Assembly (NCBI RefSeq): GCF_006346325.1
Contig: NZ_VDYR01000001.1
Span: forward strand, 1,054,001 to 1,118,000
Direction of reading: 5' to 3'
Source of the DNA: Sphingomonas japonica
Lineage (GTDB): Bacteria; Pseudomonadota; Alphaproteobacteria; Sphingomonadales; Sphingomonadaceae
DNA: 64,000 bases
Below are positions 7,013 through 15,268 of the stretch, piece by piece; the first letter of the stretch is position 1, and each line of letters opens with the position of its first letter. Below the pieces are notes generated by a model that was not told the DNA's origin, made no database searches, and worked only from the letters and a program-made list of their open reading frames with translations. The translations under genes were made by a program, and so were the position numbers.

Positions 7013-8545
7013 TCAGCGGCCCGCAGCGGTGTCGGCGACGCGATCGATCGGGCCGAGCGCATCGAGGAAACGGGCAAGCGTTGCGCGGCTGTCGGTGCCG
7101 GGAACGGTTTCGGCGGAGGCGACCACCGCGACCGCCGACTGGCGTCCGCCGAGCAGCCTTGCCTTCAGCGTCTCGAGTTTTACGATGGTCTCGCTTCCCG
7201 TCACCTTGTCCCCCACCCGATACCAGGTCGCCGTCTCGCGCTCGACCGGGCCCGGCGCGGTCATCCGGATGACGTGCCCGCCGCGCAGATCGGGCCGATC
7301 CTCGATCCACACCCATTGCGAGTCCTCGCCGATCGCCCCCTGGCCAAACGCGGCGAGTTCCCTTCCCTCGCCCTGCCGCGCATAGACGGCGATGGCAAGA
7401 TCGACGGTGGCGCCGGTGCCGTCGGCATAGCGTCCGTGCAGGAAATGATCGGCGCCGCGATAGACCGGAACCCACGGCGCGCGCGTGCTCATGGCCGTAC
7501 GCTGCCATCCCGCGACATCGGGAAGCGTGATCGCGGCGGGCAGGCGATCGAAACGGCCGGCGATGACCGCGTTCCAGCCGATCGCGGCAAAGGCGCAGGC
7601 CACCAGCGCACATGCCGCGACACTTGCCGGGAGGCGGTGGCGCACCGGCCGCTGCAGTGCGCCGGGATCGAACCATGCCGCACGCGGATCGCGATCGAAC
7701 CAGCGCCACGCCCCGGCGATCACCGCGGCGAGCACGAAGGCGAAGAAGAACCAGCCATAGACGATGTGGTCGAAGCCGGTCGCAGCCTCGATCGACGTGA
7801 GGTGCGCGGCCACGATCGTCGAGAAGGCGCGAACGCCGTTGGCGAGGATCGGCACCGCGATGGCGAAGGCGAAGAAGATGATGCGGCGGTGCCACGTGAC
7901 GAAGCCGACATGCGCGCCGAGCGCACCAAAGGCGATCATCGCGATCACGAAGCCGGCGCCCGAACAGGCCTCGGCAACTTCGAAATATCCCGCCGAAGTC
8001 GTGATCAGCACGCCGTCCGACACGGCGTCGATGCCGGAGAGCGCGAGCAGTTGCATCGCCATTGCCGCGGTCAGCTGTTGCAGCGGTGCCTGGAAGCTGT
8101 CGCCGAACGGAACGAGGAACCAGCAATAGGCGAGCGGGAAGGCAATCGCGCGCGCGACGCGGGGTCCGAGCAGCGTCACCACCGCCGCCTGCAGCATCGT
8201 CACCAGCGCGAGATGGCGCAGGATGCCCGCTCCGGCGGCGGCGCCGATCACCCACAGCGCAGCGGCGGCGAGCGCGAGCGCAAGGCCCGGCGCCCAGGGC
8301 TGCGGCGTCAGCTGTGCCAGCCCTTCGCGCCGCTGCCATACCAGCCATGCGGCGATCGGCAGGATGAACAGGCAATGCCCGTAATCCGAGCTGTTCCAGT
8401 AGATGTCCGCAAGATCGGCGACGTCGCTGCGAAACAGCAGCAGCAGCGCGAAGACGGCGAAGCCGAGCGCGGTGCCGCAGGTGATCCATGCACGGCGCCG
8501 GTCGTCGGCGGGCGCGGCGCGCGCGATCGGGAGGACGGCGTTCAT
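7013..8545 (-). CDS. xrtA: Exosortase A fused to EpsI domain
   Basis: Encodes 510 residues. The first 300 or so form the exosortase (EpsH) integral membrane domain with about eight transmembrane helices and the catalytic triad expected of this protease/transpeptidase: Cys194 in AEACSGAGF, Arg239 in NGVRAF and His260 in FDHIVYGW. After a basic cytoplasmic stretch and another helix, the C-terminal 190 residues resemble the EpsI family, a periplasmic domain found as a separate gene or as a fusion. XrtA cleaves PEP-CTERM tails at the inner membrane, and EpsI has an undefined role in exopolysaccharide assembly. The start ATG overlaps the stop of the glycosyltransferase gene (ATGA), so translation is coupled. 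Confidence 0.93.
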   Translation of the reverse strand: MNAVLPIARAAPADDRRRAWITCGTALGFAVFALLLLFRSDVADLADIYWNSSDYGHCLFILPIAAWLVWQRREGLAQLTPQPWAPGLALALAAAALWVIGAAAGAGILRHLALVTMLQAAVVTLLGPRVARAIAFPLAYCWFLVPFGDSFQAPLQQLTAAMAMQLLALSGIDAVSDGVLITTSAGYFEVAEACSGAGFVIAMIAFGALGAHVGFVTWHRRIIFFAFAIAVPILANGVRAFSTIVAAHLTSIEAATGFDHIVYGWFFFAFVLAAVIAGAWRWFDRDPRAAWFDPGALQRPVRHRLPASVAACALVACAFAAIGWNAVIAGRFDRLPAAITLPDVAGWQRTAMSTRAPWVPVYRGADHFLHGRYADGTGATVDLAIAVYARQGEGRELAAFGQGAIGEDSQWVWIEDRPDLRGGHVIRMTAPGPVERETATWYRVGDKVTGSETIVKLETLKARLLGGRQSAVAVVASAETVPGTDSRATLARFLDALGPIDRVADTAAGR

Positions 8546-9738
8546 GCGGCTGCGCGCCGCGACGGATCGACGATCGCATCGAGCACGGCCAGCCGGGCGT
8601 CCCAGCCATAGCGGTCGCGCACCCGCTCGCGCGCTGCGCGGCCAAGCGCCGCCGCCGCATCGGCGTCGCCGAGCAGCGTGTCGATCGCGGCGGCGAGCGC
8701 AGCGGGATCATCGGCGACGCGCAACGTGCCGCCATGATCGATGCCCTCGGCAGCGACGGCGGAGACCAGCACCGGGCGCGCCATCGCCATCGCTTCGAGC
8801 ACCTTGTTCTGGACACCGCGCGCCACGCGCAGCGGCGCCACCGCGACCGCCGCCGCCGCCAGCCAGCCGCGGACGTCATCGACTTCGCCGGTGACGGTGA
8901 TGCCCGGGCGGTCGGCGAGTCGGCGTACCGCCTCGGTCGGAGCGCGGCCAACGATGACGAAGCGCGATCCCGGATGGCGTGCGTGCACCGCCGGCCACAC
9001 CGCGTCAGCGAACCAGGTCACCGCATCGACGTTCGGCGGATAGTCCATCTGCCCGGTGAAGACGATCGCCGCGCTGCCGAGATCGACCTGCGCGAACGCG
9101 GCCGCTGGGTCGAAGCGCTCGGTGTCGATGCCGTTCTCGACGACGGTCGCGGTGTGGCCGGTCGCCTCGGCGAACAATGCCGCTTCGGCCGCGCTGACGA
9201 ACAGGCTAGCGTCGACGCGCGCCGCGACGTCGCTTTCGAACGCCTGCAGCCGCCGGGCCTCGCGCGCCATCAGCCAGCGCATCGGCGCGCTGCCGCTGGC
9301 GGCGTAGGATGCGAACTTGGCCGAATCCATGTCACAGAAATCCATGACGATCCGGCAGCCGCTGTCGCGGGGCAGATACTGCGCCATCTGGCCCGAGAAC
9401 ACGACGATGTCGTCGAGCGCGGGACGGGCCATCACAGCAGCAACCGCGCGGTGCATCGCCGGATCGTCGAACGCGGTCAGCGAGATCGGCTTGCCCGACG
9501 CCAACGCCTCGACCCCGGCGCGCCATTTCGGCTTGGTGCGCGGCACGATGGTGCAGCTTGCCGTCCATTCGGCGAGCGCGCCGCGATGGCCCAAGTCGCG
9601 CGGATCGTCGGCAAAGGCGACCAGGTGGACACGGTGCGTGCGCGCGAGATGCTTGAGCAGGTGGAACGCCCGGATCTTGTCGCCGCGATCGGGGGGATAG
9701 GGAATGCGATGCGCGAGGAACAGCAAGTCCCCGCTCAC
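8542..9738 (-). CDS. XrtA-system glycosyltransferase (TIGR03087-like)
   Basis: Encodes 398 residues of a GT-B glycosyltransferase (group 4 type) always found with exosortase A loci. The N terminus runs LLFLAHRIPYPPDRGDK, with the glycine-poor acceptor loop. The C-terminal half carries FTGQMDYPPNVDAV and a donor-binding EAMAMARPV segment with the E-x7-E type spacing. It presumably adds a sugar to the undecaprenyl-linked repeat unit on the cytoplasmic face. The start is a GTG overlapping the FemAB-like gene's TGA (GTGA); an open frame extends 129 codons upstream but is antiparallel coding shadow of that neighbour. The stop overlaps the xrtA start. Confidence 0.88.
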   Translation of the reverse strand: MSGDLLFLAHRIPYPPDRGDKIRAFHLLKHLARTHRVHLVAFADDPRDLGHRGALAEWTASCTIVPRTKPKWRAGVEALASGKPISLTAFDDPAMHRAVAAVMARPALDDIVVFSGQMAQYLPRDSGCRIVMDFCDMDSAKFASYAASGSAPMRWLMAREARRLQAFESDVAARVDASLFVSAAEAALFAEATGHTATVVENGIDTERFDPAAAFAQVDLGSAAIVFTGQMDYPPNVDAVTWFADAVWPAVHARHPGSRFVIVGRAPTEAVRRLADRPGITVTGEVDDVRGWLAAAAVAVAPLRVARGVQNKVLEAMAMARPVLVSAVAAEGIDHGGTLRVADDPAALAAAIDTLLGDADAAAALGRAARERVRDRYGWDARLAVLDAIVDPSRRAAA

Positions 9739-10805
9739 CCCAGCCCCCGGGCGATCAGCGGGCCGACGCGGTTCGCGACCGCCAGCGGCAGACGCTGCCA
9801 CAGCGCGACGCCAAGACTGAAGCGGGGGTCGAGCGGATTGATCTCGCGCGGCGCCGTGCCGGCGGCGCTTTTCTTGAAATAGACCAAGGGACGCGCGGGA
9901 AAGCCAAAATTCTTCTTGAACGCTGCCGCGCCGGTGCCGACTTTCGACCGGCCCAGATCGAAGCGCGTGCAGCCGCGCGCGAAACCGTGGCGGATCATCG
10001 CGAAATACATGCGGTCGTTCGCGCGCCAGGTGCGCGCGTCGCGGGTGCCGCCACCCCAATAGGGATACATGGCACCGCGCCAGTAGAGGCTGAGCGTGCT
10101 CGCCAGCGGCACGCCGTCCTTCCAAACCGTCAGGATATCGACATCCCCGCCGAATTCATGCAGCACCGCATCGAACAGCGCGCGCGGGAATACCGGCGAA
10201 CCGAGATTGCGCACCGATTGCGCATAAACGGCATAATGTGCGGCGCGGTCGGTGGCACCCGATCCGATCGTGACACCGAGGTCGAAGGTGAAGGAACGGC
10301 GCACCTCGGCACGCTGGCGGCGCGGGATCGCGCGAAGCTCGGCATCGTCGTCGGCAGCGATCGGCCGGGCGAAATAGCAATAATGCTCCGCATCTACCTG
10401 CCAGCCGCTACCGTGCACCTGTCCGCCGCGCAGTTCGAGGGTAGAACAGGCGAGCCGCTGCGCGAGCAGCCACGCCTCTGTTTCGAGCACGCGGGCGGCG
10501 GCATCGCTGTCGGCGAGGATGCCGCCTTCGACCGCGAACCCGCTCGACACCAGCGCGCGTCCGAACAGCGGCGAGTGGACCTCGGTCAGCGGAAGCACGC
10601 CAACAAGCGCCCCTGCCCGCTCGGCAACCAGATATTGTGCCGCCTGCCCGCACCCGGCAGCGATGGCGCGGCTCCATGGCGGCAGGTGAAAGGGCGTGCC
10701 GTCCGGATGGGCATCGACAAAGGCGCGGATGCGGGCGGATTCGTGGCGGTCGTCCAGCGAGGCGGTTCGCACGCAGGGCGCCAGCGAGGCGAATGGCGCG
10801 TTCAT
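9735..10805 (-). CDS. FemAB-like acyl/aminoacyltransferase, XrtA-associated
   Basis: Encodes 356 residues of the FemAB/GNAT superfamily as found in exosortase A clusters. The C-terminal half shows the acetyltransferase-like core (DGVPLASTLSLYWRGAMYPYWGGG, shortened here to its ends DGVPLAS and YPYWGG) and a conserved FDLGRSK...FKKNFGF segment that marks this subgroup. Such proteins transfer an acyl or aminoacyl group from CoA or tRNA; here the acceptor is probably a sugar in the exopolysaccharide or its lipid-linked precursor. The ATG overlaps the deacetylase stop by 4 bases (ATGA), and its own stop overlaps the next gene, so it sits in the middle of a translationally coupled series. Confidence 0.85.
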   Translation of the reverse strand: MNAPFASLAPCVRTASLDDRHESARIRAFVDAHPDGTPFHLPPWSRAIAAGCGQAAQYLVAERAGALVGVLPLTEVHSPLFGRALVSSGFAVEGGILADSDAAARVLETEAWLLAQRLACSTLELRGGQVHGSGWQVDAEHYCYFARPIAADDDAELRAIPRRQRAEVRRSFTFDLGVTIGSGATDRAAHYAVYAQSVRNLGSPVFPRALFDAVLHEFGGDVDILTVWKDGVPLASTLSLYWRGAMYPYWGGGTRDARTWRANDRMYFAMIRHGFARGCTRFDLGRSKVGTGAAAFKKNFGFPARPLVYFKKSAAGTAPREINPLDPRFSLGVALWQRLPLAVANRVGPLIARGLG

Positions 10806-11659
10806 GCGAGACGAGCGGCTTCGCGCGCGACCACGGCATCGACCCGGCCCCAGCGATGCCGCGCGACCAAGCTCGACAGCTTGCCTGCCATCGCCCCGAG
10901 CCGGCTGTAATGGCGCAGCCGCGACTTGAACGGGGCATTGCGCACGCGCGGCTGATCGGGATCGACTTCCCACGGATGGAAGTAGAACACCGCCGGGCGC
11001 TGCTCGTCCCGGTTGACGCGGCGCACCGCCCAATCTGTGAAGGCGCCCGGAAACAGGCGGAAAAAGCCGCCGCCGGTAGCGAGGTTGCGCCCCCATAGCT
11101 GCGCCGTGGTCACCGGCAGCTCGATCAGATCGCTGTCGGCCAGCGGACGATGCGCGAAGCGCGGGGCGCCCGGCCAGCCATAATGGTCGTGCCGCACCGG
11201 CGCGACGCTCGAGGAATAGGCATAGCCGGCCTCCGCCAGCACGGCATGCGCCCATGGGGTGCGCTGATCGATCGAGAAGCTGGGCGCGCGATAGCCGGTG
11301 ACGTCCTGCCCCGTGCTGTCCTCAAGCACCGCGCGCGCCTTGGCGAGATCGGCGCGGAACTGGTCGGGGGTCATGGTGAAGACGCGTTGGTGGTCCCAGC
11401 CATGGCTGGCGATTTCGTGCCCTGCATCGGCGATCCGCCGCATCAGCGCCGGATGACGCTGTGCCACCCAGCCTAATGTGAAGAATGTCGCCTTGACCCC
11501 GCCTGCGGCGAACAAGTCGAGCACCGCATCGGTATTCGCCGCAACCCGACTGTCGAGCGTATCCCAGGCGCGCTTGTCGATGACGGTCTCGAACGCGCCG
11601 ACCTGGAACCAGTCCTCGACATCGACCGAGAGGCCATTCAGCAGCTGGCCGTTCAGCAT
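10802..11659 (-). CDS. XrtA-system polysaccharide deacetylase (NodB family)
   Basis: Encodes 285 residues with a NodB-type carbohydrate esterase 4 domain. The metal- and base-forming motifs are visible: SVDVEDWF near residue 10, SHGWDHQ (the HxxxH metal site) near residue 80, and RAPSFS. It likely removes N-acetyl groups from hexosamines in the exopolysaccharide. There is no signal peptide on the chosen start, so it may act in the cytoplasm or be exported by another route. The ATG giving MLNGQLLNG was chosen because the upstream 20 codons read into a proline/arginine-rich region overlapping nothing conserved. It lies 13 bases after the ATPase gene. Confidence 0.88.
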   Translation of the reverse strand: MLNGQLLNGLSVDVEDWFQVGAFETVIDKRAWDTLDSRVAANTDAVLDLFAAGGVKATFFTLGWVAQRHPALMRRIADAGHEIASHGWDHQRVFTMTPDQFRADLAKARAVLEDSTGQDVTGYRAPSFSIDQRTPWAHAVLAEAGYAYSSSVAPVRHDHYGWPGAPRFAHRPLADSDLIELPVTTAQLWGRNLATGGGFFRLFPGAFTDWAVRRVNRDEQRPAVFYFHPWEVDPDQPRVRNAPFKSRLRHYSRLGAMAGKLSSLVARHRWGRVDAVVAREAARLA

Positions 11660-11672
11660 CGTCGCTCTCCGG

Positions 11673-12722
11673 TCAGGCGGCGGTTCCGCGCAGCGGCTGC
11701 CGCTCGGGACGCAGCGCATCGCCTTCGACCCAGTCGACCAGCAGCGTCAAGACCCGGCGCAATGCCGCGTCCTGCACCTCGAGCCGGGCTTCGAGTTCGG
11801 CGATGCGATCGTCGATGCGCGGGTCACCTTGCGGCGACGATGCGCGGACGGCGAACGCGGCGGGCTGTTGCGTTTCGAGCGGCGGCGGCGCGGACGCCGG
11901 CATGCGCGCGTCGCCGTCGAGATCGCCGGCGACCGTCGCGACGTCGTCTGCATCGATCAGGTCGATTCCCTCGACCGCACCGTGGAGCAGCACGCGGCTG
12001 GCCAGCTGGTTGAGGCGGCGCGGCACGCCTTCGGACCAGCGATACATCGCCGCGACCGCTTCGGTCGTGAAATCGGGGCGCCCCTGCCACCCGACCACCG
12101 ACAGCCGGTGCATCAGATAGGGTTCGACTTCCTCCTCACCCATCGGATCGAGATGGTGCATCGCGATCACACGCTGGCGAAGCTGTTCGAGGCTGCCCTG
12201 CTTGTTGAGCAGATGGCGGAATTCGGGCTGGCCGAGCAGGAAGATCTGCAGCAGCGGATGCCCGCTCGCCTGGAAGTTCGACAGCATGCGCAGTTCTTCG
12301 AGGCTGGCGACCGGCAGCGACTGCGCCTCGTCGACGATCAGCAGCGTACGCCTGCCGGTGCGCGCCACGGCGTGCAGCCCGCGCTCGATCGCACCGAGCA
12401 GCTGCGCCTTGGTCATGCCGGTGGCATCGACCTCGAGACCCTGCGCGACGAGCCGCAGCAGGTCGTCGGCATCGATCTGGGTAGTGACGATGCGGATCAC
12501 GTTGAGGCGGCCGCGGTCGATGCGGTCCATCAGATGGCCGACGAGCGTAGTCTTGCCCGCGCCGGGATCGCCGGTGATGACGATGAAGCCCTCGCCCTGG
12601 CTCAGGCCATAGCCGAGATACGCCATCGCCTTGCGGTGCGTGGCTGTGTCGAACCAGAAGCGCGGATCGGGGGTGAGCTGAAACGGCCGCTCCGCCAATC
12701 CGTAATGGGTGTCGTACATCAT
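11673..12722 (-). CDS. XrtA-system AAA ATPase (GspA/ExeA-like)
   Basis: Encodes 349 residues. The N terminus (YGLAERPFQLTPDPRFWF) is the signature of ExeA/GspA-type ATPases. Walker A is GDPGAGKT at residues 51-58 and Walker B is LLIVDEAQSL. The last 80 residues are low-complexity, proline/alanine-rich, then a short coiled-coil-like helix (RIAELEARLEVQDAALRRV). In exosortase A clusters this ATPase is constant; by analogy it may energise assembly of the envelope-spanning export apparatus or remodel peptidoglycan. Two adjacent ATGs (12722 and 12719) are possible starts. It lies just downstream of the beta-barrel gene. Confidence 0.87.
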   Translation of the reverse strand: MMYDTHYGLAERPFQLTPDPRFWFDTATHRKAMAYLGYGLSQGEGFIVITGDPGAGKTTLVGHLMDRIDRGRLNVIRIVTTQIDADDLLRLVAQGLEVDATGMTKAQLLGAIERGLHAVARTGRRTLLIVDEAQSLPVASLEELRMLSNFQASGHPLLQIFLLGQPEFRHLLNKQGSLEQLRQRVIAMHHLDPMGEEEVEPYLMHRLSVVGWQGRPDFTTEAVAAMYRWSEGVPRRLNQLASRVLLHGAVEGIDLIDADDVATVAGDLDGDARMPASAPPPLETQQPAAFAVRASSPQGDPRIDDRIAELEARLEVQDAALRRVLTLLVDWVEGDALRPERQPLRGTAA

Positions 12723-12744
12723 GCGTCTCCGCGGGGGTCGCCCG

Positions 12745-14349
12745 TTAGAACCGGTAGCCGAGCGCTGCGAGCGCCTGGAGATAGGTCTGGTTGTTGAGCC
12801 CTTCCTGTTCGAAGGTATAGAGCCCACCCGACAGCCCGGCGTTGATCCGGCCGAAGCTGCGGAAATAGCTGCCGGTCGCGCCCGCGCCCCATACGTCGGG
12901 AGCGGCGCCCAGCCCGCTGTCGAAATAATTGACGTAGACATTGCCCGCCAGAGTCGATTGCGGATCGAGCGTGGTCTGGCCGAACGCCTGCGCATAATAG
13001 CTTTCGTCGATAACGCCGTCGATCGAGAAGCCCTGGCCGCGATCGGGCGCGTAGAAGCGGCGGCTAGCATAGCCCGCCCCCAGGCCGTAGCGCAGGTTGC
13101 CCGACGTCACCGCATAGATCGCATCGACCCCGCGCGCGCGGTAGTTGGCGGTGGCGATCGACTGGAACACCGGCGCGAGGCAGCTGCCGGTAGCGCCGTT
13201 GGAGCCGCCGGTGACGCAGCCATTATACTGACCACCGAACGGATCGCTGGGCGAGACGAAGTTGGTCGGCAGGGCCGCCAGCGAATCATTGAGCTGACGC
13301 CCGAAGCTCTGGATGCCGTCATAGACGCCGACCTGAAGCGACGCGTTCGAGCGCACCGCCCAGCTGAGCGAGCCGGTATAGATGGTGCTGCCATAGCGTT
13401 CGCCGACCCGCGCCTCGAGCATGGTGCGGATGCTGGGGCGCCACACCACGCCGGCGTCCCAGATGAAGCCATCGAGATCATAGGCCAGCCGCACCGGTGA
13501 ATCGGGGTCGGTGACGAAGCGTCCGTTGCGGTCGGTGACGGGAAAGCCATCGGCGTCGAACAGCGGATCGCGCTGGCCGATCTCGATATCCTCATAGCCC
13601 GCGCCGCCGACTACTGCGAGCGTGCGCGACACCGGCTGGACCAGGTCGATGCGGGCGTATTTGCCGTCATAATATTGGTCGAGCTGCGAGGCTTCCTCAC
13701 GCTCCCACGCGCCGCTCAGCGTGATGCCGAACGGGGCGATCGTGCCTGCCCGCGTGCCGACGCTTCCGAACAGCAACTGGCTGGTGGCGTCGTCATATAG
13801 GTCGAGCGGCTGGAAATCGTCGCCGACGCTGCGAAAGCCGGGCGTCTCTACCTTGGTGTAGCCCAAGCGGTAGGCGGCGTTGAGCGAGAACGGCCCGCTG
13901 GTGGTCGCCACGGTCGGGCCGACATAGAGCGAATAGAGCTGGCTGACATTATCGACACCTGCGCCGAACACCGGGCCGGCGTCGCCGCGGATGTCGGAGC
14001 GCGCGCGGGTGGCGATCGCTCCGCCTTCGATACTGACGCCGTTGGCGACGCGCACCGCGGCGCGGGCTAGTCCGTTATGGACGTCGTCGTCGCCAATGTC
14101 GTCGTCCCACGAGAAACGGTGCTGGTAGTTGTAGTTGAGCTGGACCTCGACCCGGCGGGTCTGGATGCTGGCGTCGACGCCTGCCGACAGCGTCGTGTAG
14201 GTCAGCACGTCGTCGTTGGTGAGGTCGGCCGATAGAATCTGCCCCGCCTCGATATAGGGCGAGATCACCACCGCCTGCTGCGCCGCAGCGGGCGTTGCGG
14301 CGAGAACGAACAGCGCCGCAGCGCCGCCGCCGATGAGGATGCGCGTCAC
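12745..14349 (-). CDS. XrtA-system outer-membrane beta-barrel protein (TIGR03016-like)
   Basis: Encodes 534 residues with a cleavable signal peptide (hydrophobic stretch after MTRILIGGG, cut after TPAAAQ). The rest is rich in alternating aromatic/polar beta-strand pattern with Gly, Tyr and Asp turns and ends in a C-terminal aromatic residue (GYRF), as expected of an outer-membrane barrel inserted by Bam. Similar proteins occur in PEP-CTERM exopolysaccharide loci and probably form the outer-membrane exit or an accessory porin for the polymer. Its start codon overlaps the kinase stop (ATGA). Confidence 0.85.
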   Translation of the reverse strand: MTRILIGGGAAALFVLAATPAAAQQAVVISPYIEAGQILSADLTNDDVLTYTTLSAGVDASIQTRRVEVQLNYNYQHRFSWDDDIGDDDVHNGLARAAVRVANGVSIEGGAIATRARSDIRGDAGPVFGAGVDNVSQLYSLYVGPTVATTSGPFSLNAAYRLGYTKVETPGFRSVGDDFQPLDLYDDATSQLLFGSVGTRAGTIAPFGITLSGAWEREEASQLDQYYDGKYARIDLVQPVSRTLAVVGGAGYEDIEIGQRDPLFDADGFPVTDRNGRFVTDPDSPVRLAYDLDGFIWDAGVVWRPSIRTMLEARVGERYGSTIYTGSLSWAVRSNASLQVGVYDGIQSFGRQLNDSLAALPTNFVSPSDPFGGQYNGCVTGGSNGATGSCLAPVFQSIATANYRARGVDAIYAVTSGNLRYGLGAGYASRRFYAPDRGQGFSIDGVIDESYYAQAFGQTTLDPQSTLAGNVYVNYFDSGLGAAPDVWGAGATGSYFRSFGRINAGLSGGLYTFEQEGLNNQTYLQALAALGYRF

Positions 14350-15257
14350 TTGGGCTGTTCCCCGTAATAGGTGCCGAGGCGGCGGCCGCCCGGCTGATAG
14401 GTCACTGCATTGAGCGTGAGATGAATGTGCTCGCAGGTGTCGATCCCGGCGACGGCGTCGCGCAGGTCGCTTTCGCTGGTACCGTCGGCACGCACCACCA
14501 CGAGTACCTGCCCGACGAGGCTCGCGAGCACCGATGCATGCGACGCGGCCAGGATCGGCGGCGAATCGAACAGGACGATGCGGCGCGGATCGGCCGCGGC
14601 GAGCGATTCGATGACCTGACGGCCGCGCTTACTGGCGAGCAACTCGGTATCGCTGTTGCTGCGCGCGCCGGCGGGCAGCACCGACAGCTGCGCGATATCG
14701 GTGGCGAGGATATGATCTTCGACATCGGCCTGCGGATCGGCAATGGCGTCGAGCAGGCCGGGGCCATCCTCAACGCCCAGCGTCGCGACGATGTCGGGCT
14801 TGGCGAAGTCGGCATCGACCAGCAGGATCTCGACATCCTTTTCGGCGGCGAGCGACATCGCCAGATTGATCGCGCAGAAGGTCTTGCCTTCGTTGGGCTG
14901 GGCCGACGAGACCAGGATCATTCGCGACCGCGCAGGATCACCGGCGGCCAGCGCCTGCGACGTCAGCAGCAGCTGGCGCTTGACCATGCGGAACTCCTCG
15001 GCGAGCGCGGTGACCGGGCCGCCGGGCAGGAGCATGCCGCGCTCGGCCAGCTGGTCGCGATCGATCGCGACGCGGCGCTGCGCACCACGCACGCGCGGCG
15101 GAGGCGTGGCCGTCCGGGTCGCAAGATCGGTCTGCGGCGGGGCGGTCGGCGCCGGATCGGCGATCGGCGGCGCGCTCGGCGGGGCGGAGAAATCGTACAG
15201 CGATCCGGCTCGTTCGAGCAGCGATCCGCGCATCTTTCCGGGAGTCATCTGGTTCAT
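14346..15257 (-). CDS. XrtA-system BY-type tyrosine autokinase
   Basis: Encodes 303 residues of the bacterial tyrosine kinase/CpsD-ParA family that controls polymer length by phosphorylating its own C-terminal tyrosines and interacting with the Wzz-like partner. Walker A is SSAQPNEGKT, Walker A' is LLVDADFAKPD and Walker B is RRIVLFDSPP. The tail is short, with only one late tyrosine pair (GTYYGE), so the usual Tyr cluster is minimal. The ATG at 15257 with AAGGCAGGCGAG before it is preferred; an in-frame GTG at 15272 overlaps the chain-length gene's stop (GTGA) and is the alternative. The gene directly follows its predicted membrane partner. Confidence 0.88.
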   Translation of the reverse strand: MNQMTPGKMRGSLLERAGSLYDFSAPPSAPPIADPAPTAPPQTDLATRTATPPPRVRGAQRRVAIDRDQLAERGMLLPGGPVTALAEEFRMVKRQLLLTSQALAAGDPARSRMILVSSAQPNEGKTFCAINLAMSLAAEKDVEILLVDADFAKPDIVATLGVEDGPGLLDAIADPQADVEDHILATDIAQLSVLPAGARSNSDTELLASKRGRQVIESLAAADPRRIVLFDSPPILAASHASVLASLVGQVLVVVRADGTSESDLRDAVAGIDTCEHIHLTLNAVTYQPGGRRLGTYYGEQPK

Positions 15258-15268
15258 CTCGCCTGCCT

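Noticed and set aside
5542..7272. Long plus-strand open frame opposite the asparagine-synthase-like gene
   Set aside because: High-GC coding regions leave long antisense frames. The protein is Arg/Ala/Gly-rich with no motifs, while the opposite strand has a complete two-domain enzyme.
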